Origin: Halieaceae bacterium
GTDB taxonomy: Bacteria; Pseudomonadota; Gammaproteobacteria; Pseudomonadales; Halieaceae
Direction of reading: 5' to 3'
DNA: 8,911 bases
Assembly (NCBI GenBank): GCA_011523115.1
Contig: WTHO01000220.1
Location: 1 to 8,911, forward strand
Shown: in pieces, positions 1 to 5,149 of the stretch
Position numbering within the stretch: the first letter of the stretch is position 1
Layout of the letters: the number at the start of each line of letters is the position of its first letter
Position numbers and translations under genes: made by a program
Notes under the pieces: model-generated
What the model saw: only the letters and a program-made list of their open reading frames with translations
Databases searched by the model: none
What the model was told of the DNA's origin: nothing

Positions 1-165
1 GTCTTGATCAAGCGCCAGCAAAGACCCTCGTGGTGACAGAGACTCGAGGATACGGGTAGCGTGCCCGCCCCGGCCAAAAGTGCCATCCACGTAAGTACCA
101 TCTACCGATACCATCAATGCTGCGATCGCCTCTTCAAGCAGAACCGGCCTATGCCCCCGGTCCAT
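1..165 (-). CDS. rsmH: 16S rRNA (cytosine(1402)-N(4))-methyltransferase RsmH, N-terminal part only
   Basis: Only the first 55 codons are in the window; the rest runs off the left edge. The product is the SAM-dependent enzyme that N4-methylates C1402 in the decoding centre of 16S rRNA. The visible part has the family's hallmark N-terminus: [10 protein letters not shown] at residues 5-14, then the SAM-binding motif [11 protein letters not shown] at residues 27-36, and the beginning of the next strand with ALDQD at 51-55. The ATG shares one base with the mraZ stop (TGATG), so the two genes are almost certainly co-transcribed and translationally coupled. This mraZ-rsmH pair is the normal start of the division and cell-wall (dcw) cluster, which would be expected to continue leftwards with ftsL and ftsI. 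The identification is firm despite the truncation. Confidence 0.95.
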   Translation of the reverse strand, partial: MDRGHRPVLLEEAIAALMVSVDGTYVDGTFGRGGHATRILESLSPRGSLLALDQD

Positions 166-617
166 CAAAGATTGAGTTGCATCAGTTCCGCCGGCAGCTC
201 CCCTGATGAATCAGTGGACAAAGCGGCTGCACACTCCTGCTGCCACAAGTCTTCCGACCAGATTTCTAGCTTGTTGCCCTGACCCACCAGCACCGCCCGT
301 CGATCGAGTTGCGCGTATTCCCTCAGGGCCGGAGGCACCAATACTCGGCCACTACCATCCAACTGCAGATCGCTGGCATAACCCAACACCAATCGCTGAA
401 AGCGTTTCACTGCAGGGTTAAGCGCGGGCAAGGCCTGAACGTCACTTTCAATGCGCTCCCACTCGGGCAATGGATACAAGGCGAGGCAGGGCGTTTGGGT
501 ATCCACGGTGAGTACGATGTGGCCTTCGCTCAGCACCGACAGCAACTCGCGCTGACGTGAAGGGACGGCCATACGACCCTTCGCATCCAAATTGATGTGC
601 TGTACGCCACGAAACAT
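165..617 (-). CDS. mraZ: Transcriptional regulator MraZ
   Basis: A 150-residue protein, the normal size for MraZ, which is a ring-forming DNA-binding protein and represses its own dcw operon in E. coli. It holds two SpoVT/AbrB-like half-domains, each with the DxxGR-type signature: [13 protein letters not shown] at about residues 9-21, and [19 protein letters not shown] in the second half (about residues 84-102). The start [11 protein letters not shown] is typical of the family. No good Shine-Dalgarno sequence precedes the ATG. The gene is first in its operon, followed directly by rsmH. It is preceded by a strong-looking sigma-70 promoter overlaid by GTGG repeats matching the known MraZ operator, so autorepression is likely (inferred from the known family and the visible sites). 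Confidence 0.97.
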   Translation of the reverse strand: MFRGVQHINLDAKGRMAVPSRQRELLSVLSEGHIVLTVDTQTPCLALYPLPEWERIESDVQALPALNPAVKRFQRLVLGYASDLQLDGSGRVLVPPALREYAQLDRRAVLVGQGNKLEIWSEDLWQQECAAALSTDSSGELPAELMQLNL

Positions 618-621
618 AAGG

Positions 622-691
622 CTGCGCCCACGGACTCCCGCTTAACTCCACAAAATGGAATTAATTCCCACTTTGCGCCACTTTTCGCCAC
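622..691 (-). promoter_or_regulatory. MraZ operator: six GTGG-type boxes in 10-bp register
   Basis: Read on the minus strand in 10-base blocks from 691 downwards, the blocks begin GTGGCG (691), GTGGCG (681), GTGGGA (671), ATTCCA (661, no box), GTGGAG (651), GCGGGA (641) and GTGGGC (631). E. coli MraZ is known to bind TGGGN direct repeats separated by 5 nt, which is the same 10-bp period. The first box overlaps the -10 element of the mraZ promoter, and the others fall in the predicted 5' leader. Binding here should therefore block transcription initiation or early elongation. The individual boxes are partly degenerate, but their register makes chance unlikely. Confidence 0.8.
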
Positions 692-719
692 TATACGCTC
701 CGCTTTAGAGACCGGTCAA
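690..719 (-). promoter_or_regulatory. Predicted sigma-70 promoter of the mraZ operon
   Basis: On the minus strand a -35 element TTGACC (719-714) is followed after 18 bp by a -10 element TATAGT (695-690). Both are close to consensus. Transcription would start near 683, giving a leader of about 66 nt before the mraZ ATG at 617. The first MraZ-type box overlaps the last two bases of the -10. This is a prediction from motif match and position only. Confidence 0.75.
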
Positions 720-837
720 CGGCGAAACAGAAAAAAACGTGGGTTTTCAGTGTCTTACCGCTCCACTTCTTCGTTGCAGAGCATCCGCGAGCCAGCCCAG
801 AAATACTCTGTAAAACAGATTATTAAATCCCAATGAG

Positions 838-910
838 AGGTTTTGTCTTAAGTTATATTCTTATAGAGAATATATTAATATTTTTATAAATCTAATTGAT
901 CTAAATGTAA
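838..910. other. AT-rich island with internal inverted repeat
   Basis: About 70 bp composed mostly of A and T, in sharp contrast to the GC-rich DNA on both sides. It includes the inverted repeat ATATTC (855-860) and GAATAT (868-873) around a 7-nt loop, and the run AATATATTAATATTTTTATAAA. It lies about 120-190 bp upstream of the mraZ -35 element, too far to be a classical UP element. It may be a curved or easily melted region, or a site for an AT-specific nucleoid protein. I see no DnaA box (TTATNCACA) beside it, so a replication origin is not supported. Confidence 0.5.
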
Positions 911-921
911 TTCCGACCAAG

Positions 922-935
922 GGGCTTGCAAGCCC
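922..935. repeat. Perfect 14-bp palindrome
   Basis: The sequence GGGCTTGCAAGCCC is a perfect inverted repeat with no spacer, at the boundary between the AT-rich island and GC-rich DNA. Neither strand has a T-run after it, so it is not an obvious terminator. It could be a binding site for a dimeric protein; its function is unknown. Confidence 0.45.
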
Positions 936-1051
936 GCAGTGGCCGCTGAGAGGGTCATTGGTCATCAATATCCCCCAACGCCATGATCAGGGACAGCGCC
1001 GAGCGGGCATGGGCCCGGGGTCAAACTGGCCCGCGCGATTCACGATCGGGG

Positions 1052-1074
1052 ACTGCTAGTGGACTACTAACAGT
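1052..1074 (-). repeat. Hairpin downstream of rnpB
   Basis: Two 9-nt arms, 1052-1060 and 1066-1074, flank a 5-nt loop. In minus-strand RNA all nine pairs form, one of them a G-U wobble; in plus-strand RNA there is a C-A mismatch. The hairpin therefore favours the rnpB-to-mraZ direction. It lies 15 nt past the rnpB terminator. There is no U-tract, so it could be a secondary barrier or an RNA-processing structure. Confidence 0.4.
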
Positions 1075-1083
1075 GGACTGATA

Positions 1084-1106
1084 AAGGCGCCCCCCCTAGG
1101 GGGGGC
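1084..1106 (-). terminator. Predicted rnpB terminator
   Basis: Bases 1089-1106 form a perfect 18-bp palindrome, GCCCCCCC-TA-GGGGGGGC, immediately after the 3' end of RNase P RNA. On the minus strand it is followed by GCCTTTAT. The stem is very stable, but the U-tract is short and displaced by three bases, so it is an imperfect intrinsic terminator. Confidence 0.7.
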
Positions 1107-1444
1107 TGGTGGAGTCGGTCGATAAGCCGGGTTCTGTCGTGGACGATCATTCATCTGCGACGAACGTCACCGTTCGCCTGAAGCGACCTACCCGAATCCG
1201 CCGAGGGTCACGGCACTGGATTCCTATTTGGTCTTGCTCCGAGCGGGGTTTACCATCGCCACGGCTGTTACCAGCCGCGCGGTGCGCTCTTACCGCACCT
1301 TTTCACCCTTACCTGCAAGCAGGCGGTTTCCTTTCTGCTGCACTTTCCGTAGGTTCGCACCCCCCAGGCGTTACCTGGCGCTCTGACCCGTTGGAGCCCG
1401 GACTTTCCTCTGCTGCAACGCAGCAGCGATCGCCTGACCAACTC
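1107..1444 (-). ncRNA. rnpB: RNase P RNA, bacterial type A
   Basis: This is the catalytic RNA that removes 5' leaders from tRNA precursors. On the minus strand the universally conserved blocks are present in order: GAGGAAAGTCCGGGCTCC near the 5' end (about 1411-1394), the AGGGTGAAAAGGTGCGGTAAGAGCGCACC region in the middle, and ACAGAACCCGGCTTATCG near the 3' end (about 1136-1119). The ends are set by helix P1: GAGTTGGTC at 1444-1436 pairs along all nine positions (one G-U) with GACCGACTC at 1121-1113. The length of about 338 nt is slightly short compared with 377 in E. coli. It lies between rsmI and mraZ, as in Pseudomonas. The exact 3' end is approximate. Confidence 0.97.
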
Positions 1445-1451
1445 GCTCGCG

Positions 1452-1480
1452 AGGGTAGCCGCTTACCTGTGGCACCGCAA
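1452..1480 (-). promoter_or_regulatory. Predicted rnpB promoter
   Basis: On the minus strand TTGCGG (1480-1475) is followed after exactly 17 bp by TACCCT (1457-1452). That puts the start about 7 nt downstream of the -10, at the rnpB 5' end predicted from helix P1 (1444). The discriminator, CGCGAGC, is GC-rich, as in promoters under stringent control. It lies just downstream of the rsmI stop codon and needs no separate intergenic space. Motif-based prediction. Confidence 0.6.
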
Positions 1481-1482
1481 GC

Positions 1483-2334
1483 TCAGGCGTCTCTCCGATG
1501 AGTGATGAGCCACTGATAAAGCTCCCGCGCCGGCATCCCCGTCATATCAGCCACTAATGCAGCTGCACGACGAGGCGGCAGCTCACTCGATAAACGCTCT
1601 AGCCAAGCCGCTGTCTCAGGCGTCATTTCTGCCTGAGTTGCATCGAGACCGGTAACCAGAATAACGGCCTCTCCCCTTTGCTGGTTGGGATCCCCTGCCA
1701 CCAGCTTGCTGAGTGCTGAGAGCCGATCACGGAGAATCGTTTCATGGCGCTTGGTCAGTTCCCGGCACACCGCGGCTTCGCGGTCTCCGAATTCACTGCT
1801 TATCGCATCGAGCGTCGCCGACAATCTGCGCGGAGACTCGAAGAAAATAAGCGTCGACTCGATAAATCTAAGCGCTCTCAGGCGCTGCGCGCGTTGTCCC
1901 GACTTCGCGGGCAAGAACCCCTCAAAATAAAATCGGTCAGAGGGCAAACCCGCCGCACTCAACGCGGAAGTAACGGCACTTGGGCCGGGAATCGGCACAA
2001 CAGGGACGTGCTCTCGCTGACACGCGGCAACAAGCCGATACCCCGGGTCAGATACCAGAGGCGTGCCCGCATCCGAAATCAGAGCCACAGCGGCACCCGA
2101 GCGCAATCGTTTCATCACACGCTCAATGTCCGCGGCGCTGCTATGGTCGTGATAGCTCACAAGCGGCGTACGCACGTCATAGTGCTGAAGTAGCTTGGCG
2201 GAGTGCCGAGTGTCTTCTGCGGCGATCACGTCCACCGTCTTCAAAGTCTCGACAGCCCGCAACGTCATATCATCTAAATGACCAATCGGTGTCGCAACTA
2301 CGTAAAGGCACGCTGACAAAGTTACCCCTCCCAT
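1483..2334 (-). CDS. rsmI: 16S rRNA (cytidine(1402)-2'-O)-methyltransferase RsmI
   Basis: A 283-residue tetrapyrrole-methylase-family enzyme that 2'-O-methylates C1402 of 16S rRNA, the same nucleotide that RsmH N4-methylates. Signatures, in order: LYVVATPIGHLDD near the N-terminus, AAEDTRHSAKLLQH, the SAM-binding loop SDAGTPLVSDPGYRLV, and VPIPGPSAVTSALSAAGLPSDRFYFEGFLP. The C-terminus ends ARELYQWLITH. The open frame extends 36 codons further upstream, but those overlap the divergent lpoA start and do not look like protein. Two starts are plausible: ATG at 2334, with a weak AAGG upstream, and TTG at 2319, preceded by a near-perfect GGAGGGG at good spacing. Homologues have short N-termini, which fits either. 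The 3' end runs close to the rnpB promoter. Confidence 0.95.
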   Translation of the reverse strand: MGGVTLSACLYVVATPIGHLDDMTLRAVETLKTVDVIAAEDTRHSAKLLQHYDVRTPLVSYHDHSSAADIERVMKRLRSGAAVALISDAGTPLVSDPGYRLVAACQREHVPVVPIPGPSAVTSALSAAGLPSDRFYFEGFLPAKSGQRAQRLRALRFIESTLIFFESPRRLSATLDAISSEFGDREAAVCRELTKRHETILRDRLSALSKLVAGDPNQQRGEAVILVTGLDATQAEMTPETAAWLERLSSELPPRRAAALVADMTGMPARELYQWLITHRRDA

Positions 2335-2356
2335 TTGGGCCTTCACGGGCCCGCTT

Positions 2357-2372
2357 GCGGCTATACTGCCGC
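2357..2372. promoter_or_regulatory. Symmetric -10 region shared by rsmI and lpoA
   Basis: GCGGC (2357-2361) and GCCGC (2368-2372) flank TATACT (2362-2367). The top strand reads TATACT and the bottom strand TATAGC (2365-2360), so both can act as -10 elements. No good -35 is seen for either direction. The rightward start would fall at about 2374, which is the A of the lpoA ATG. The leftward start would be near 2353, leaving a leader of about 19 nt before rsmI. Motif-based. Confidence 0.5.
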
Positions 2373-2373
2373 G

Positions 2374-4182
2374 ATGAAGGCGAATGGTCACCCTCTTCGA
2401 AGCGTCTCCTTGGCGACATCGCCGGGCCGCGCGAGCCCGCATCTCGGCACCCTCGCGGCGCCGAACTTCCCCCGGTGTCTCGCGATTGCACTGATGTCGG
2501 CATTTCTCGCGGCCTGCGCGGGTACCACCACCGAAGTCACTCGCCCGCCCGCCATCACCGGTCCGGGCAACGAATCACAGCCATTGCCCGTTGAGGGGGA
2601 ACTGCTTGACTTGGAGGAAATTGAGCGCCTGACCGAGGTGGCGATCTCCGACTCCTTGCTGCTCGCCCGCCACGAACGGGAGAGATTGATCTCCGAGCAA
2701 TCCGGCGCATCGACACTGGTTGCGATAGACAGCCGCCTGGCATGGCTGGCCGGAGATATGGAAACTTGGGCATCGCTTCTTGAAACACTGGCGAAAGACA
2801 ACAGCGAAGCCGTTGACTTTGTTTTGCAAGAGAGAATCAAGCAAGCCGCTCTGGCCGAGGAGTGGATTCCTGCAGCGCAGCTACTGTTCGAATACATCTC
2901 AAGAAAACCCCGGACCCGGCACCGCGCTGCGCTCAGCGATCGGCTGTTCGCCTATCTTCTCCGCGCGGATCAGGCAGCCCTGCAAGCGGAGCGCGCGCGC
3001 ACGAGCAACGCTGCGTGGCAACAATGGTTGGATATGCAGATAGCTTATCGTCAGGGGCCCCGTGACTTCGCAGTCTGGCGCGACGAAGGCAACTTGCTGC
3101 CCGAGCAGCCAGTCGCTCCGGGTCACCTCGCAAAGGTAAGCGGGTCGCCCGCCATCCAATCCATTGCCTTGCTACTGCCGCTCAGTAGCAGCCTGGCAGG
3201 CGCCAGCGAAGCGGTTATCGGCGGCGCCATGAGCCAACTGTACCGACTGTTTCCAGATCCCAACCGCCGGCCCGCTATCGTGGCGATCGACTCTGATCAA
3301 TACGATGATGCGGCCTCGGCCTATCAGGGCGCCATAGACAGTGGCGCGGACATGGTTATCGGCCCCCTCACCAAAACCGGTGTCACTTCGCTTTCCCAAC
3401 TCCCGAATCGAGCAATACCGATCATCGCACTCAACCAGATCGAGGACCTTTCCTCACACAATCCGCAACAATGGCTCAGCTTTAGCCTGTCGCCAGAAGA
3501 CGAGGCACGACAGATCGCGGACATCGCTTTCGGCCAATCCTGCCGAGAAGCGATCGCGGTCGGCATGGACAACGCGCGTGGACGAAGACTGTTCGACGCT
3601 TTCAAGGCTCGGTGGGGTGAGCACGGAGGGAGATTACAAGGAGCACTCTTGGTGGACGACCCTGCCGACACCAACCAAGCCATGGGCAAACTGCTGGGAT
3701 CGGGCTCAAGTGACAATCGTATCCGAGCCATCGAAAGCGCCTTCGACCTACCCATTGACGCTCGCGGCAGAGGCCGCAGCGATTTCGGGTGTATTTTCAT
3801 GTTGGCGCCCGATCCTGATGTCGCGAGAACCTGGCGGCCGCTCTTGATCTTTCATATGACTGGCGACATTCCAGTATTCGCCACCTCGGCGATCAATGAT
3901 GGGCTCAAGGATCCGCGCAACCGCGACTTGAACGGCGTTCTGTTTCTCGAAGCGCCGGCAATGCTCCCTCCGGGAAATAGCGACCGCCTGGGGCGCCTGA
4001 GGGCATTAGGCAAAGACGCCCTGACACTCGCACAGCACTGGGAACAGATTGAGACCACCGAGCAGTGGGTTTTGCGGGGAGAGACCGGATTCCTGCGTCG
4101 CCGCCCTGATGGATCGATCGAGAGAGCACTCGAACTGGCTACTTTTGATGGTGCAGAAGTCCAGCCGCTCCGTTTACGATAA
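2374..4182 (+). CDS. lpoA: LpoA (LppC/YraM family), outer-membrane lipoprotein activator of penicillin-binding protein 1A
   Basis: A 602-residue predicted lipoprotein that in E. coli reaches from the outer membrane through the peptidoglycan to stimulate PBP1A. The hydrophobic segment CLAIALMSAFLAAC ends in a lipobox with Cys48. The +2 residue is Ala, which predicts outer-membrane sorting. Residues of about 60-235 are helical and TPR-like. From about residue 258 a type I periplasmic-binding-protein-like fold begins (IQSIALLLPLSSSLAGASEAV, then DMVIGPLTK and IFMLAPDPDVARTW), typical of the LppC family. E. coli LpoA has 678 residues. The signal peptide is odd, with an n-region of about 34 residues; no better in-frame start is visible. 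The gene leads the lpoA-yraN-diaA-dolP operon, the same order as E. coli yraM-yraN-yraO-yraP. The start may be leaderless. Confidence 0.92.
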   Translation: MKANGHPLRSVSLATSPGRASPHLGTLAAPNFPRCLAIALMSAFLAACAGTTTEVTRPPAITGPGNESQPLPVEGELLDLEEIERLTEVAISDSLLLARHERERLISEQSGASTLVAIDSRLAWLAGDMETWASLLETLAKDNSEAVDFVLQERIKQAALAEEWIPAAQLLFEYISRKPRTRHRAALSDRLFAYLLRADQAALQAERARTSNAAWQQWLDMQIAYRQGPRDFAVWRDEGNLLPEQPVAPGHLAKVSGSPAIQSIALLLPLSSSLAGASEAVIGGAMSQLYRLFPDPNRRPAIVAIDSDQYDDAASAYQGAIDSGADMVIGPLTKTGVTSLSQLPNRAIPIIALNQIEDLSSHNPQQWLSFSLSPEDEARQIADIAFGQSCREAIAVGMDNARGRRLFDAFKARWGEHGGRLQGALLVDDPADTNQAMGKLLGSGSSDNRIRAIESAFDLPIDARGRGRSDFGCIFMLAPDPDVARTWRPLLIFHMTGDIPVFATSAINDGLKDPRNRDLNGVLFLEAPAMLPPGNSDRLGRLRALGKDALTLAQHWEQIETTEQWVLRGETGFLRRRPDGSIERALELATFDGAEVQPLRLR

Positions 4183-4209
4183 TAGACTGGGACGGTTAAA
4201 GAGTGACTT

Positions 4210-4560
4210 GTGGACTCCACCGGGCGCAGATGGGAACGACGCGCAGAGCGCTTTCTCAGGGGGCATGGCTTGACGACCATCGCCAGAAATTTCTCGGCCA
4301 AATGTGGGGAGATTGATCTGGTGATGCGAGACCGTGATCACGTGGCGTTTATTGAAGTGCGCTATCGCGGTCGTTCACGCTTCGGTAATGCCGCCAGTAG
4401 CGTGACGCTCAAAAAACAGCAAAAAATTGTGCGCTGCGCGCAACTGTTTTTGCAAACGTTTCCCAAATGGGCGAACCATCCTTGCCGGTATGATGTGATC
4501 GCTTATGATAGCGACGGGGGTATCGGAGAGCCTGTTTGGATCCGCGCCGCGTTCCAATAA
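4210..4560 (+). CDS. yraN: UPF0102 family YraN, endonuclease-like fold
   Basis: A 116-residue protein of the UPF0102/YraN family, which has a Holliday-junction-resolvase-like nuclease fold; the cellular role is not established. Conserved elements: GRRWERRAERFLRGHGL at the N-terminus, CGEIDLVMRD with the acidic Glu/Asp pair, FIEVRYRGRSRFGNAASSV, LKKQQKIVRCAQLFL, and RYDVIAY near the C-terminus. The EVRYR form is also found in E. coli YraN. The start is GTG at 4210: an in-frame TGA two codons upstream (4204-4206) rules out a longer protein. Only a weak AAAGAG serves as ribosome binding site. It lies 27 bp after lpoA on the same strand, so co-transcription is expected. Confidence 0.93.
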   Translation: MDSTGRRWERRAERFLRGHGLTTIARNFSAKCGEIDLVMRDRDHVAFIEVRYRGRSRFGNAASSVTLKKQQKIVRCAQLFLQTFPKWANHPCRYDVIAYDSDGGIGEPVWIRAAFQ

Positions 4561-4591
4561 TCTTCTGTTTGAGCACTGCACCGACCTTTAA

Positions 4592-5149
4592 GTGGACCTT
4601 TACCCAGCCATATCCGAATTTTTCCAACGGCACCTCAACGCCGCCAGCCTGATGGTGGATGAGATAGCGGGCCCTTTGGCCTCCGCGGCGGAGCTGGCAG
4701 GCGCGGCCATCCTGCAGGATCAGAAGTTGCTCAGCATTGGACTTGGTGCTGACTGTGCAAGTGCTACCGTGTTTGCGAGCTTGCTGCACCAAGGCGTTCT
4801 CAGGGAACGGCCCGCCTTGCCTGTTGTCGAAATCGCAGCGCATCAGATCGAATCTGTTAATGTTGGTGTCAGCTGGGCAGGCCAGCGAATACAGGCGCTG
4901 GGACAGCCCGGTGACGTCGGGTTTGTCTTCGCCGCCTTGCTAAGCAACGCAGACATCCAGCGCTTGAGTCAGACAGCAGAGCAGCGGCAAATGCAATTGG
5001 TCTGGTTTGGTAACCGCGGACCCGGCTTGAACATCAACGCCAATGACGAGGAGATAGAGACCCGCGTGGCCCTCAACATGACGCTGGCAATTTGTGCCGC
5101 GCGGTTGATCGACATCCACACATTCGGGCCAATGGAGGGCAGTAAATGA
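4592..5149 (+). CDS. diaA: DiaA-like SIS-domain protein with degenerate sugar-phosphate site
   Basis: A 185-residue SIS-domain protein in the position of E. coli diaA (yraO), whose product forms a tetramer, binds DnaA and promotes timely replication initiation. Similarity to DiaA runs the whole length: RERPALPVVEI matches ETERPSLPAIAL, IQALGQPGDVGFVF matches VRALGHAGDVLLAI, and the C-terminus RLIDIHTF matches DLIDNTLF. The two SIS ligand motifs are eroded: GNGxSAANAQHFA is GLGADCASATVFA here (residues 50-62), and the STRGNS loop is AALLSNA (114-120). About ten residues between them are also missing. Sugar-phosphate isomerase activity (GmhA type) is thus unlikely. The GTG start directly follows an in-frame TAA (4589-4591). 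The end overlaps the dolP start by ATGA. Orthology rests mainly on synteny and moderate similarity. Confidence 0.8.
   Translation: MDLYPAISEFFQRHLNAASLMVDEIAGPLASAAELAGAAILQDQKLLSIGLGADCASATVFASLLHQGVLRERPALPVVEIAAHQIESVNVGVSWAGQRIQALGQPGDVGFVFAALLSNADIQRLSQTAEQRQMQLVWFGNRGPGLNINANDEEIETRVALNMTLAICAARLIDIHTFGPMEGSK

Larger units (their letters stand above)
720..1083. other. Non-coding stretch between the rnpB terminator and the mraZ promoter
   Basis: I see no credible gene in this stretch. Possible ORFs are short, lack ribosome binding sites and do not resemble proteins. It contains an AT-rich island at about 838-910, a perfect 14-bp palindrome GGGCTTGCAAGCCC at 922-935, a tandem 7-mer GGTCATT/GGTCATC at 953-966, and a hairpin at 1052-1074. 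An unrecognised small RNA cannot be excluded. Confidence 0.6.

Noticed and set aside
597..836. 79-codon plus-strand ORF over the mraZ promoter
   Set aside because: It is antisense to the mraZ leader and operator, with no ribosome binding site and no protein-like features.
838..910. Replication origin
   Set aside because: It is AT-rich, but I see no cluster of DnaA boxes and none of the usual oriC neighbours (dnaA, dnaN, gidA or rpmH).
983..1081. 32-codon ORF in the rnpB-mraZ gap
   Set aside because: It has no ribosome binding site, no recognisable motif, and it overlaps the hairpin region near the terminator.
1109..1501. 130-codon ORF on the plus strand
   Set aside because: It lies antisense across the whole RNase P RNA gene. 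The open frame follows from rRNA-like GC-rich structure, and such antisense-rnpB ORFs are a well-known false annotation.
2335..2373. N-terminal extension of lpoA (13 extra codons)
   Set aside because: This extension covers the predicted -10 region, adds no signal-peptide feature, and starts beside the rsmI start codon.
1980..2594. 204-codon plus-strand ORF over rsmI and the lpoA start
   Set aside because: It is antisense to conserved rsmI codons and in another frame of lpoA, and its translation is rich in Arg and Pro with no recognisable motif.
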